From: Pseudoflavonifractor sp. Marseille-P3106
GTDB taxonomy: Bacteria > Bacillota > Clostridia > Oscillospirales > Oscillospiraceae
Assembly: GCA_900169975.1 (NCBI GenBank)
Contig: LT827125.1
Coordinates: forward strand, 186,001-250,000
DNA: 64,000 nucleotides
Direction of reading: 5' to 3'
The notes beneath the pieces are model-generated. The model was not told the DNA's origin. It did not search any database and was given only the letters and a program-made list of their open reading frames with translations. Below, piece by piece: positions 15,678 through 23,820 of this stretch (positions are counted from its first letter, which is position 1; every line of letters starts with the position of its first letter). The translations under genes and the position numbers were made by a program.

Positions 15678-16351
15678 CAAACCACCTCGAACCAGCTGGA
15701 GAGCACACCGGTCTGAACAAAACCGACACTCTCGTAGAGTTTGACGGCGGAGGGATTGGCGGTAGAGACCACCAGATCGCAGGACGGGACCTTGGGGAGG
15801 CCGTCCAGCACGGTGAGGAGCAGGGCGCGGCCCAGCCCCTGCCGCCACAGGTCGGGATCAATGGCCAGGGTGGCCAGATGGGGGGTTTTCTCCGTGAGAT
15901 CCAGCTCGTAGACGCCGACCGTTTGATCGCCCCGCAGAGCCAGTCCGCAGCGGTGGTTTTGGACCTTCAGGTCGGCTGCCCCAAAGGTCCGGGCATTGGG
16001 GACATCCCGGAAGGCGCGGTTGACCAGCTCCAGATAGGTCTTTTCCTCCTGCGGCTTTTTGACCGGCCGGAGGGTGAGCCGGTCCTCGGTGCGGGGCCGG
16101 TCGGGGCCCAGGGGGCAGGACATGGTCACCATGTCATGGACGTGGGTGAGCCGCCACACCCCCACGGGGCCGGGGCGAAGGGGTTCTCCCTCGGGGAGAG
16201 AGGTAGCCAGAACCTGCTTTGCCCCGGCCTTTTTGAGCTTTTCCATGCCCTTGCCCAGCGCCTCGCCCAGCCGTTCCTCGGGACAGTCCCGGAGAATGAG
16301 ATAGCCGATGCCCCGGGCAGGCACCTCTTTTTGGATAACTTCCAGTACCAT
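15677..16351 (-). CDS. GNAT-family N-acetyltransferase
   Basis: 224 residues with one complete GNAT domain in the C-terminal half: LATLAIDPDLWRQGLGRALL (acetyl-CoA pyrophosphate loop, RQGLGRA) and the closing NPSAVKLYESVGFVQTG. The N-terminal half looks like a degenerate second GNAT fold. AAGGAGG lies 7 bases before the ATG and the gene starts 12 bases after the peptidase stop. It acetylates an unknown amine with acetyl-CoA. Confidence 0.88.
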   Translation of the reverse strand: MVLEVIQKEVPARGIGYLILRDCPEERLGEALGKGMEKLKKAGAKQVLATSLPEGEPLRPGPVGVWRLTHVHDMVTMSCPLGPDRPRTEDRLTLRPVKKPQEEKTYLELVNRAFRDVPNARTFGAADLKVQNHRCGLALRGDQTVGVYELDLTEKTPHLATLAIDPDLWRQGLGRALLLTVLDGLPKVPSCDLVVSTANPSAVKLYESVGFVQTGVLSSWFEVV

Positions 16352-16363
16352 GGCGGGGCCTCC

Positions 16364-17428
16364 TTACAAAATGATGAGCTCCTTGGGAGATTGGGTGATG
16401 TCGGTGCAGCCGCCCTCGTCCATGCGGACCACGTCCTCGATGCGCACGCCGAACTGACCGGGGAGGTAGATGCCCGGCTCAGCGGAGACCATGGCGCCCA
16501 CGGGCATGGGCGTGGTGTCCCGGGTGTTGGCGTTTGGGCTTTCGTGGATCTCGATGCCCACGCTGTGGCCGTAGCCGTGGCCGAAATAGGGGCCGTAGCC
16601 CGCGTCCTGAATGACCTGGGCAGCGGCGGCGTGGATGGCGGTGCCGGGGACGCCCGCCCTGGAGGCGGCGATGCCGGCCCGCTGGGCGGCCAGCACGGTC
16701 TCATAGACCTTGCGCTTGTCGTCGTTGATCTCGCCCAGAGCCACGGTGCGGGTCATGTCGGAGCAGTAGCCCTGATAGACGCAGCCGAAGTCCATGGTGA
16801 TGAACTCCCCCTTCTGCACCTGCCGGGGGCCGGGGATGGCGTGGGGGCGGCTGCCATTGGGGCCGGAAGCCACGATGGGGTCGAAGCTCATCCGCTGTGC
16901 GCCGAAGCGGAGCATGTCGTAGGTGAGCCTGGCGGCGATCTCGGACTCAGTGACGCCGGGCTTGATGAAGTTCAGGATCTCGGTGAAGGCCCGGTCGGTG
17001 ATGCGCTGGGCCTCCACCATCCGGGAGAATTCTTCCTCGTCCTTGGCCGCCCGCAGACCTACTACGAGGCCGTTGGCGGGGACAAGTTCCGCGTGAAGGG
17101 CAGCTTTCAAGCTGTTATACTGGGACAGGGACATGTAGCCGTCCTCGATGCCCAGCTTTTTGACGCCCTGGGCGTCCAGGAACTCGTTGATGAGAGCGAT
17201 ATAATTCCGGGCGTGATCCACCATCACCACCTCGGCGTCGGCAACGCTCTCCCGGGCCGCTTCAATGTAGCGGGAGTCGGTGATATAGCGGGCGGCGTCG
17301 GGAGCGACCACGGCAAAGCCCTCGCCGTGGAGCCCCACGGCGTAGAATTCGCCGGGCTCGGAGTTGACGAGCATGGCGTCGATGTGATATTCCGCCAGCT
17401 TGGCGGCGATTTGCTTGAGATGGTTCAT
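16364..17428 (-). CDS. Xaa-Pro peptidase, M24B family
   Basis: 354 residues from the ATG at 17428 (AAAGGAAG upstream). Creatinase-like N-terminal domain (1-125), then the pita-bread domain with metal ligands Asp213 (MDFG), Asp224 (CSDMTRT), a His of GHGYGH (283-288), Glu317 (SAEPG) and Glu331 (RIEDVV). It removes N-terminal residues before proline in the cytosol using two metal ions. It follows the XRE regulator by 22 bases and leads the enzyme part of the operon. Confidence 0.93.
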   Translation of the reverse strand: MNHLKQIAAKLAEYHIDAMLVNSEPGEFYAVGLHGEGFAVVAPDAARYITDSRYIEAARESVADAEVVMVDHARNYIALINEFLDAQGVKKLGIEDGYMSLSQYNSLKAALHAELVPANGLVVGLRAAKDEEEFSRMVEAQRITDRAFTEILNFIKPGVTESEIAARLTYDMLRFGAQRMSFDPIVASGPNGSRPHAIPGPRQVQKGEFITMDFGCVYQGYCSDMTRTVALGEINDDKRKVYETVLAAQRAGIAASRAGVPGTAIHAAAAQVIQDAGYGPYFGHGYGHSVGIEIHESPNANTRDTTPMPVGAMVSAEPGIYLPGQFGVRIEDVVRMDEGGCTDITQSPKELIIL

Positions 17429-17450
17429 GGTGATGACTTCCTTTCTTTGT

Positions 17451-17669
17451 TTACGGCTGGTCGGTTCGGCCCGGCAGATAGTCGGCGGAGACGCCGAAGT
17501 GGTCACAGAGGAGACAGAGGCGGGGGAGAGAGGTGGTTTTTGTCCCTTTCTCCATCTCACTGATTTGGTTGGCGCTTACACCCAGCAGGGCTGCCAGCGA
17601 TTGTTGCGTCTCTCTGCGTTCCTTTCGCAAGGCGCGGATTCGACTGGAAAACTTTTCTTGATCAAACAT
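17451..17669 (-). CDS. XRE-family transcriptional regulator
   Basis: 72 residues, almost only a helix-turn-helix: QQSLAALLGVSANQISEMEKG is the recognition unit and LCDHFGVSADYL the closing helices. The ATG follows AGAGGCTC. It is the first gene of the minus-strand operon. A 13-base perfect inverted repeat 18 bases upstream is its likely operator and covers the start region of the divergent small gene, so both may be repressed by it. Confidence 0.92.
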   Translation of the reverse strand: MFDQEKFSSRIRALRKERRETQQSLAALLGVSANQISEMEKGTKTTSLPRLCLLCDHFGVSADYLPGRTDQP

Positions 17670-17686
17670 AAGAGCCTCTTTAACGA

Positions 17687-17723
17687 TTCATCTTTTAGAT
17701 GATATATTCGTCTAAAAGATGAA
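17687..17723. promoter_or_regulatory. Palindromic operator between the XRE gene and a divergent small gene
   Basis: TTCATCTTTTAGA (17687-17699) is repeated as its perfect reverse complement at 17711-17723 with an 11-base AT-rich centre (TGATATATTCG). The layout suits a homodimeric XRE repressor. Confidence 0.75.
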
Positions 17724-17741
17724 GGGCGGAGATTGAGCACA

Positions 17742-17978
17742 ATGGATCAACTGGAAGAACTGTTTTTGGCACTTTTTCCGCAACGCATTCCAGATACTCC
17801 AAATGATCAGGAGTACACACGGTTAGAACAAATCCTGTTGGAACGAGTGCGCGCCGACAGCGGGGAGCCGATGGTGGAGAAGCTAACCGATTTTTGGGCA
17901 GAAAAGGGAGAGGCCGACTGTCGGCGGTTCTTTCAGGAAGGACTCCGTTTGGGTCTGGAGCTGGTACGGCTCCTATAA
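17742..17978 (+). CDS. Small acidic protein of unknown function (DUF6809-like)
   Basis: 78 residues from the ATG at 17742, after GGGCGGAG. It is helical and acidic (MDQLEELFLALF, then FFQEGLRLGLELVRLL), resembling the small Clostridia proteins grouped as DUF6809; that match is from memory of the pattern and tentative. It is divergent from the XRE regulator, starts just after the shared palindrome, and its 3' end overlaps the convergent TIM-barrel gene by 6 bases. Confidence 0.65.
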   Translation: MDQLEELFLALFPQRIPDTPNDQEYTRLEQILLERVRADSGEPMVEKLTDFWAEKGEADCRRFFQEGLRLGLELVRLL

Positions 17979-18824
17979 CGCCCCGCGGTACAACGCCTTC
18001 ATGGTCAGCGCGTCCTGCTCCTGGGTCCCGGCGCTCTCACAGATGAAGGTGGGCGACCAGCCCCGGCGGGCCACGGCGGCCATGAGGGGGGCGGGATCGG
18101 GGCCGAAGCCTCCGTTGTCGGCAAAGGTGCGGTGGCACTTTTCTCCCCCGTTGGGGGTGAACTCGATTTGAGAGAAGTGGCTGTGGAACTGCCCGGCCCG
18201 CTCCGGGCCCAGGGCAGCCTCCATCTCATCCAATATGGCCTCGCAGGCTGCCGGGCCGGTGAGCGCGCCCAGAGTGCGGGCGTAGAGATGGCCGAAGTCC
18301 ACGCAGGGGATGAGCCGCCCGTCCGTTTGGCACAGCTCCAAAACCTCGGTGAGGTCGCCCAGCTGATTGATCTTGCCCATGGTCTCCGGGCAGAGGGCGA
18401 TGTGGGAATAGCCCTCGCCCTCCCAGATCCGCAGCACCTCGGCCATGGAGACTTTGGCGATGTCCAGCGCCTCCCGGCGGCTGCGCTTCATCAGCGCCCC
18501 GGTATGGATCACCACCCGGCGGGCCCCCATCCAGTCGGCGGCCCGGCAGGACGCGAGAATGTAACCCGTGGTCTTTTTCAGGCTGTCCGGGTCGGGGTTG
18601 GCCAGATTGATGAAGTATGGGGCGTGAAGGGAGAGGGAGATCCCAGCCTCCAAAGCCGCCTCGCCCAGCTTCCGGGCGGTGGATTCCCCCACGTTGACCC
18701 CCTTGCCGCACTGGTATTCATAGCAGTCCAGGCCCAGCGCCGCCAGCCAGCGGGGGGCATCTGTCGAGGACTTGTAGGGAAAGGCGTCGGCGTTGCCCGC
18801 CGGACCAAATTTCGCGTTTAAGAT
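17973..18824 (-). CDS. Endonuclease IV-type TIM-barrel protein, apparent ATC start
   Basis: About 283 residues from position 18824. LSLHAPYF, VVIHTGA, LCPETMGK, CVDFGHLYAR, FHSHFSQIEF and FICES supply the His/Glu/Asp trinuclear metal ligands of the Nfo (AP endonuclease) family. Nfo cuts DNA 5' of abasic sites in base-excision repair; near relatives are sugar isomerases, but the ligand pattern favours the nuclease. Homology begins at ILNAKFG, where the codon is ATC, 5 bases after AAGGG; no ATG, GTG or TTG fits nearby. A TTG or GTG extension up to 18929 would overlap the YqeG gene. The start is therefore uncertain. Confidence 0.85.
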   Translation of the reverse strand: MLNAKFGPAGNADAFPYKSSTDAPRWLAALGLDCYEYQCGKGVNVGESTARKLGEAALEAGISLSLHAPYFINLANPDPDSLKKTTGYILASCRAADWMGARRVVIHTGALMKRSRREALDIAKVSMAEVLRIWEGEGYSHIALCPETMGKINQLGDLTEVLELCQTDGRLIPCVDFGHLYARTLGALTGPAACEAILDEMEAALGPERAGQFHSHFSQIEFTPNGGEKCHRTFADNGGFGPDPAPLMAAVARRGWSPTFICESAGTQEQDALTMKALYRGAL

Positions 18825-18852
18825 AAGATCCCTTCTTTCTGCGGGGGAAACC

Positions 18853-19353
18853 TCAGCGGCGGCGCTTTCCGGCCAGCCGGAACGGGGTCTCCGCCGCGTA
18901 CCGCACCGCCCGAAGAGGATTCTTCCCAATGGCGATGGGTTTTACCAAAACTGCCCGGATCCCCGCCCGGTTGGCCCCCCAGATATCGGTAAAGATCTGG
19001 TCTCCCACCATGATGGCCGCCTCGGGAGGGATGCCGGTCTCCTCCAGCGCACGGCGAAAGCCGGAGATCCCCGGCTTTCCGGCGTGGCGGACGCAGGGGA
19101 TGTCCAGCGCGGCACAGAAGTCGGGGCAGCGGCGGCTCTTACGGCTGTTGGAAACCACAAAGAGCCGGATGTCCGCCGCATCCAAAGCCTCCTTCCACCT
19201 CCGCAGGGCGGGGGAGGGAAGGCGTTCCTCGTAGGATACCAGAGTGTTGTCCAGATCGGCCAGCACCAGCCGGATCCCGGCAGAACGGAGCGCCTCCGGG
19301 GTCAAATCAAAAATACTGCCCGCCACGTGGGCCGGGACCAGGGGAAAGGCCAA
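18853..19353 (-). CDS. YqeG-family HAD phosphatase
   Basis: 166 residues. ADLDNTLVSYEE is the HAD nucleophile motif, FVVSNSRKSR motif II, and MVGDQIFTDIWGANRAG motif III/IV, the specific YqeG (HAD IIIA) pattern. The start is a TTG at 19353 behind GAGGTGATCC; SIFDLTPEALR is the usual YqeG N-terminus. Members are cytoplasmic phosphatases of unclear substrate. Its stop lies 29 bases before the TIM-barrel gene, so they are probably cotranscribed from the promoter at 19414-19443. Confidence 0.9.
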   Translation of the reverse strand: MAFPLVPAHVAGSIFDLTPEALRSAGIRLVLADLDNTLVSYEERLPSPALRRWKEALDAADIRLFVVSNSRKSRRCPDFCAALDIPCVRHAGKPGISGFRRALEETGIPPEAAIMVGDQIFTDIWGANRAGIRAVLVKPIAIGKNPLRAVRYAAETPFRLAGKRRR

Positions 19354-19413
19354 AGGATCACCTCTTTTATCACCGTGGGGCGTTCTGTTTCACAGAGCCC
19401 ATACATATAAAAA

Positions 19414-19443
19414 ATTATAGCACTTTCTATGCCGTTTGGACAA
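19414..19443 (-). promoter_or_regulatory. Promoter of yqeG and the TIM-barrel gene
   Basis: TTGTCC (19438-19443), 18-base spacer, TATAAT (19414-19419) on the minus strand. Its -35 box overlaps the ribosome site of the divergent gene starting at 19456. Confidence 0.7.
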
Positions 19444-19455
19444 GGGGGAAATCAA

Positions 19456-20216
19456 ATGACGCAAACGATGATTCTGGCCGCCGCGCCGGGCCAGGCCGCC
19501 GCCGCGGGCGGGTGGGGTCTGACCCTGGCCCATCTGGCCTATCGGGTGGGGGGTGGCCCTCACCTCTTCCGGGCCAACGCGCCGGTGGCCCCCCGGGGCG
19601 GCCTGTTGGTCATGGAGGCCGATCGCTTCGACGGCGCGGGGGAGAGCGAACCCTTCTGCAACGAGGTGCTCCGGGAGTGCGCGGCCCGGAAGTTCACCGG
19701 GGTGGTCTGCCGGTTCCGGGGGCGGGCGATCCCGCTGCTGGGGGAGGGCTGTCCTGTTATGTCACCGAGACCTATGGCGCGGCAGCACCGGGGGCGAAGG
19801 TCCTCATTCCGACAGCCCTCTCGGGAGGCTCGCTTCAAAATCGTCTGGAGGAGGCTCAGGGGCGGTTTGGCCCCGGGCGGGTGGCCCTCTGGGTCGAGCG
19901 GTCGGCGGAGGACTTCTTGCTGCCCTCGCCGGGGGGCGCGGGGGCGCCTTTGACGGCGGAGGAGCTGTCCCGCCGGCGGGCGGAGCACAGCCCCAGCGTT
20001 TTTTTCTCCGATGAGCTGTGCGCCCACTACTTTACCTACATGGCGGGGGAGAAAGGCCACTTCGTCCTGTTTGACGATGCCGGGAGCATCCGAAAAAAGC
20101 TCCACATCGCGGGCCGCCTGGGCATCCAGACCGCCTTTCTGCCCTATGAGAGCACGGCGGATCTCCTGCCCGAGCTGCTGGAGCGAAAGGCACCGCAGGG
20201 AGAAAATCAAAATTAG
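19456..20216 (+). pseudogene. Unknown protein gene split by a frameshift near 19745
   Basis: The ATG at 19456 follows AAGGGGG and opens 95 codons (MILAAAPGQ ... GWGLTLAHLAYRVGGGPHLFRANAPVAPRGG ... FTGVVCRFRG). Near 19740-19750, in a G-rich stretch, the reading must change frame to continue as CYVTETYGAAAPGAKVLIPTALSGGSL through to an ordinary end at 20216. Both halves have coding character and no gap in sense, so a single-base deletion (mutation or assembly error) is the simplest reading. The intact product would be about 253 residues, without signal peptide. I do not recognise the family; the second half has a hydrolase-like feel but no motif I can name. Confidence 0.7.
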
Positions 20217-20230
20217 CCTATCATGATGAG

Positions 20231-20266
20231 AAAAAAGCCCCGTGTCCAGATGGACACGGGGCTTTT
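20231..20266 (-). terminator. Terminator of rpsU
   Basis: AGCCCCGTGTCC (20236-20247) pairs with GGACACGGGGCT (20252-20263) around AGAT and is followed on the minus strand by six T. It begins 8 bases after the rpsU stop. Confidence 0.9.
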
Positions 20267-20273
20267 GACGCTT

Positions 20274-20456
20274 TTAGAAGAACTTTTTCTTGTTTTTCCG
20301 GGCGGCCTCAGACTTCTTGCGGCGCTTGACGCTCGGGCTCTCGTAGTGCTCGCGCTTGCGCACTTCGGCCAGGACTCCGGACTTGGCGCAGCTGCGCTTA
20401 AAACGCTTCAGCGCATTGTCCAGGGACTCGCCCTCTTTTACGTGGATTTCCGACAT
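20274..20456 (-). CDS. rpsU: 30S ribosomal protein S21
   Basis: 60 residues, the normal size. [21 protein letters not shown] is cut short here as [21 protein letters not shown] and the basic tail [15 protein letters not shown] identify bS21, which helps mRNA selection on the small subunit. The ATG is preceded by GGAGGGGAAG. It is monocistronic, with a consensus promoter and terminator. Confidence 0.97.
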   Translation of the reverse strand: MSEIHVKEGESLDNALKRFKRSCAKSGVLAEVRKREHYESPSVKRRKKSEAARKNKKKFF

Positions 20457-20534
20457 TGACTTCCCCTCCCTCCGAAGCGGCGGCAGGTTGTCCGCCGCGA
20501 AAGGGCCACATAGAGCTATGGCTTTAACAGTAGT

Positions 20535-20563
20535 ATTATATGAAAAAAAGGCCCATCTGTCAA
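20535..20563 (-). promoter_or_regulatory. Consensus promoter of rpsU
   Basis: TTGACA (20558-20563), 17-base spacer, TATAAT (20535-20540): both hexamers are perfect. Confidence 0.9.
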
Positions 20564-20640
20564 GTTGGAATTTTGATTTTGCATCGCAAATCGGAAAATG
20601 GCGCCTGTTTGTTCTTCCCCCAGGGGAGAAAAACAGCGGT

Positions 20641-23079
20641 TTACGCCTGGGGTTTGACGATAAAGTTGACCAGTTTGCCGGGGACGTGGATGATCTTGAC
20701 CACGTCCATTCCGTTGAGGAATTTGGCCACCTTGGGCTCAGCTTTGGCCGCGGCGACGATGGCATCCTGGTCGCTGCCCACGGGGACTTCCACGGTGCCC
20801 CGGAGTTTGCCGCCCACCTGGACGGCGATGGTGAGGACGCTGGATACGGTCTTGCTCTCGTCGTAGACGGGCCAGTTCTGCTGGCAGGCCATGCCGCCGC
20901 GGGCGGCGGCGAAGCCCAGGCTCTCCCACAGCTCTTCCACCATATGGGGGGCGAAGGGGGAGAGCATCAGCAGCAGCGCGCCGAAGTCGCCCCTGGAGCA
21001 GCCGTTGGCATAGAAGTCGTTGACCAGGGCCATGAGAGCGGCAATGGCGGTGTTGAACTTCATGGCCTCGATATCATCGGAGACTTTTTTGATGGCCTTG
21101 TGGACGGCCGAGATATTGGCGGGGGAGTAGTCCGGGCTGTCGGTGAGCTGCTCGGAGAGGTTCCACACCCGGTCCAGGAAGCGCTTGCAGCCCTTGACGG
21201 CGTTGTCGCTCCACGCGGCGGCCTTCTCGAAGTCTCCGATGAACATGATATACATGCGCATGGTGTCCGCGCCGTAGAGGGCCACCACGTCGTTGGGGTT
21301 GACCACGTTGCCCCGGGACTTGGACATCTTTTCGCCGCCCTCCCCTAGGATCATGCCGTGGCTGGTGCGCTTGGCGTAGGGCTCCTTGGTGGGTACCACG
21401 CCCAGGTCGTAGAGGAACTTGTGCCAGAAGCGGCTGTACAGCAGGTGGAGCGTGGTGTGCTCCATGCCGCCGTTGTACCAGTCCACCGGGGACCAGTAGT
21501 CCAGGGCCTCCTTGGAGCAGAGGGCCTCGCTGTTGCCGGGATCCATATACCGCAGGAAATACCAGGAAGAGCCGGCCCACTGGGGCATGGTGTCGGTCTC
21601 CCGGCGGGCCTTGCCGCCGCAGTGGGGGCAGGTGGTGTTCACCCAGTCGGTCATCTTGCTGAGGGGGGACTCGCCGTCGTCGGTGGGTTCATAGCTCTCC
21701 ACCTCAGGCAGCAGCAGGGGGAGCTGATCCTCGGGGAGGGGCACCCAGCCGCAGTGCTCGCACCAGACCATTGGGATGGGCTCGCCCCAGTAGCGCTGGC
21801 GGGAGAACACCCAGTCCCGGAGCTTGTAGTTGACCTTCTCGTGGCCGATGCCTTGCTCGCCCAGCCATTTGGTCATGGCGGGGATGGCCTCCTTGACGGT
21901 GAGGCCGTCCAGGAAGCCGGAGTTGACCATGATGCCGGTGTCGTCCTTGAGGGTGAAGGCCTCCTCCTGGACGTTGCCGCCCTTGACGACCTCTACGATG
22001 GGCAGGCCGAACTTCTTGGCGAAGGACCAGTCCCGGCTGTCGTGGGCGGGGACGGCCATGATGGCGCCGGTGCCGTAGGAGGCCAGGACGTAGTCGGAGA
22101 TAAAGATGGGGATCTCCTTGCCGGTGACGGGGTTGACGGCCCGGACGCCCTGAAGCTCCACGCCGGTCTTTTCCTTGTCGGCGGTGAGCTCGGTGCGCTC
22201 AAAATCGCTCTTCCGGGCGGCTTCGGCCACATAGGCATCCACCTCGGCCCGGTTGGAGAGCTTGTCCGCCCACTTCTTCACACATGCGTGCTCGGGGGAG
22301 ATGACCATATAAGTGGCGCCGAACAGGGTGTCGGGCCGGGTGGTAAAGACGGTGAGGGTGTCTCCCTCGGTAGTCCGGAAGTCCACCTCCGCGCCGGTGG
22401 AGCGGCCGATCCAGTTCTTCTGCTGGACCTTGACCCGGTCGATGAAATCCACCTCGTCCAAATCGTCGATGAGCCGCTGGGCGTACTCGGTGATCTTGAG
22501 CATCCACTGACTCTTCTCCTTGCGGATGACGGGGGAGCCGCAGCGCTCACACACGCCCTCGACCACTTCCTCGTTGGCCAGCACGCACTTGCAGGAGGTG
22601 CACCAGTTCACGGGCATTGTGGTTTTGTAGGCCAGGCCCTTTTTATAGAGCTGGAGGAAGATCCACTGGGTCCACTTGTAGTAGGCCGGGTCAGTGGTGT
22701 TGACCTCCCGGTCATAATCAAAGGAGTAGCCCAGCATCTGGAGCTGGGAGCGGAAGTTCCGGATGTTGTCGTGGGTCACCTGGGCGGGGTGAATGTGGTT
22801 TTTGATGGCGTAGTTCTCGGTGGGAAGGCCAAAGGCGTCATAGCCGATGGGGAAGAGGACGTTGCAGCCATCCATGCGTTTTTTCCGGGCCACTACGTCC
22901 ATGGCGGTATAGGGGCGGGCGTGGCCCACATGCAGCCCCTGTCCGGAGGGGTAGGGAAACTCCACCAGGCCGTAGAACTTGGGCTTGGGGCTGCCGGTGA
23001 CGGCGGCGAAGGTCTTTTCCTCCAGCCATTTCTTCTGCCACTTGGGCTCGATACTGGCAAAATCGTACTTCAAATCCAA
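20641..23079 (-). CDS. leuS: Leucyl-tRNA synthetase
   Basis: 812 residues, class I. The HIGH motif is HVGH (50-53) and KMSKS lies in [10 protein letters not shown] near residue 575. The zinc finger CTSCKCV...CERCG, the CP1 editing domain (roughly 220-410, with TTRPDT), the anticodon domain and the C-terminal VQVGGKLRG are all present. It charges tRNA-Leu with leucine and edits norvaline. The start is a TTG at 23079, giving [15 protein letters not shown], the family N-terminus, behind AGGAAAG. There is a consensus promoter and no T-box-like leader. Confidence 0.97.
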   Translation of the reverse strand: MDLKYDFASIEPKWQKKWLEEKTFAAVTGSPKPKFYGLVEFPYPSGQGLHVGHARPYTAMDVVARKKRMDGCNVLFPIGYDAFGLPTENYAIKNHIHPAQVTHDNIRNFRSQLQMLGYSFDYDREVNTTDPAYYKWTQWIFLQLYKKGLAYKTTMPVNWCTSCKCVLANEEVVEGVCERCGSPVIRKEKSQWMLKITEYAQRLIDDLDEVDFIDRVKVQQKNWIGRSTGAEVDFRTTEGDTLTVFTTRPDTLFGATYMVISPEHACVKKWADKLSNRAEVDAYVAEAARKSDFERTELTADKEKTGVELQGVRAVNPVTGKEIPIFISDYVLASYGTGAIMAVPAHDSRDWSFAKKFGLPIVEVVKGGNVQEEAFTLKDDTGIMVNSGFLDGLTVKEAIPAMTKWLGEQGIGHEKVNYKLRDWVFSRQRYWGEPIPMVWCEHCGWVPLPEDQLPLLLPEVESYEPTDDGESPLSKMTDWVNTTCPHCGGKARRETDTMPQWAGSSWYFLRYMDPGNSEALCSKEALDYWSPVDWYNGGMEHTTLHLLYSRFWHKFLYDLGVVPTKEPYAKRTSHGMILGEGGEKMSKSRGNVVNPNDVVALYGADTMRMYIMFIGDFEKAAAWSDNAVKGCKRFLDRVWNLSEQLTDSPDYSPANISAVHKAIKKVSDDIEAMKFNTAIAALMALVNDFYANGCSRGDFGALLLMLSPFAPHMVEELWESLGFAAARGGMACQQNWPVYDESKTVSSVLTIAVQVGGKLRGTVEVPVGSDQDAIVAAAKAEPKVAKFLNGMDVVKIIHVPGKLVNFIVKPQA

Positions 23080-23145
23080 TCACGCTTTCCTATCGTTCTG
23101 CCGGGCCGGACCGCAGCCCGCCGGTTTTGATACAAATTCCAAAAC

Positions 23146-23174
23146 ATTATATCCGAAAAAAGGATTCTTTGCAA
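23146..23174 (-). promoter_or_regulatory. Promoter of leuS
   Basis: TTGCAA (23169-23174), 17-base spacer, TATAAT (23146-23151), about 70 bases before the start. Confidence 0.85.
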
Positions 23175-23219
23175 GGCCCGGGGCTGTTTTTCCGGGAGGA
23201 GAGCGGAGTAGAGCACACA

Positions 23220-23255
23220 ATTTCCACAAAACAGGAGCCCCCTTTTTGTGGAAAT
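23220..23255. repeat. Hairpin between divergent leuS and rrf2 promoters
   Basis: ATTTCCACAAAA (23220-23231) is perfectly complementary to 23244-23255 around 12 bases. It lies upstream of both promoters, so it may be a protein site or cruciform; it has no T run. Confidence 0.55.
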
Positions 23256-23280
23256 GAGAAATTTGACTGAAAAACAGCAG

Positions 23281-23304
23281 ATGTAACTTGACAAAAATTA
23301 TCCA
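23281..23304 (+). promoter_or_regulatory. First copy of a 24-base element, over the rrf2 promoter
   Basis: ATGTAACTTGACAAAAATTA, then TCCA. It matches 20 of 24 bases of 23771-23794 and covers the -35 box of the rrf2 promoter. A candidate Rrf2 operator. Confidence 0.5.
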
Positions 23305-23316
23305 CATTGGTAAGAT
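23288..23316 (+). promoter_or_regulatory. Promoter of rrf2
   Basis: TTGACA (23288-23293), 17-base spacer, TAAGAT (23311-23316), 32 bases before the start codon. Confidence 0.8.
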
Positions 23317-23347
23317 AAGGCCAGAACAGGAAGGGAGAGTGAACGGC

Positions 23348-23761
23348 TTGCTCATCACCAGGGAGACGGACTACGCGCTGCGGATCCTGCGCGCTCTGTC
23401 CGACGGCGAGCTTTTGACCGCCAAGGCACTCACGCAGAAGGAGGCGGTCCCCCATCAGTTCGCTTATAAGATCCTGAAGAAGCTGGAGGGTGCCGGACTC
23501 ATCCGAATCACCAGGGGGACGGGGGGAGGCTGCCGGCTGACCGCCGATCTTCGGCAGGTCTCTCTGTACGACCTGATGGGAGCGGTGGGGGAGGATACCC
23601 GGCTGATCTCCTGCATGATGCCTGATTACCAGTGTACCCGCCCGCAGGAGAATCCCCGGTGTGCTGTGCACTACCGGCTTTGCGACATTCAGAAGACCGT
23701 GGACCGGGAACTGCAGTCCCACACCGTTCACTGGCTGTTATTCGGCCCGAAGCAGGACTGA
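23348..23761 (+). CDS. Rrf2-family transcriptional regulator with cysteine cluster
   Basis: 137 residues from a TTG at 23348, which gives LITRETDYALRILRAL, the standard Rrf2 start; a GTG nine bases upstream is possible but too close to the ribosome site. A winged helix (LTQKEAVPHQFAYKILKKLEGAG) is followed by cysteines in SCMMPDYQC and RCAVHYRLC that could hold an iron-sulfur cluster. Rrf2 proteins such as IscR and NsrR sense Fe-S status, NO or redox. It lies 59 bases before the ACAD fusion gene, and the same 24-base element precedes both, so it probably controls itself and the fusion-FprA pair. Confidence 0.9.
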   Translation: MLITRETDYALRILRALSDGELLTAKALTQKEAVPHQFAYKILKKLEGAGLIRITRGTGGGCRLTADLRQVSLYDLMGAVGEDTRLISCMMPDYQCTRPQENPRCAVHYRLCDIQKTVDRELQSHTVHWLLFGPKQD

Positions 23762-23770
23762 TTTTTTACA

Positions 23771-23794
23771 ATGAAACTGGACAAAAAATATCAA
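23771..23794 (+). promoter_or_regulatory. Second copy of the 24-base element, before the ACAD fusion
   Basis: ATGAAACTGGACAAAAAATA, then TCAA; 20 of 24 bases match 23281-23304. A weak promoter TTTACA (23765-23770), 18 bases, TATCAA (23789-23794) overlaps it, so binding would affect initiation. Confidence 0.5.
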
Positions 23795-23820
23795 GTATAA
23801 AGTGAGAAGGAGGCACCGGT

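Noticed and set aside
15878-17563. 561-codon plus-strand frame opposite GNAT and the Xaa-Pro peptidase
   Set aside because: Antisense of two enzymes with conserved catalytic residues; no homology.
23080-23280. T-box riboswitch before leuS
   Set aside because: Only about 60 bases separate the promoter at 23146-23174 from the start, too short for a T-box, and no T-box core sequence was found.
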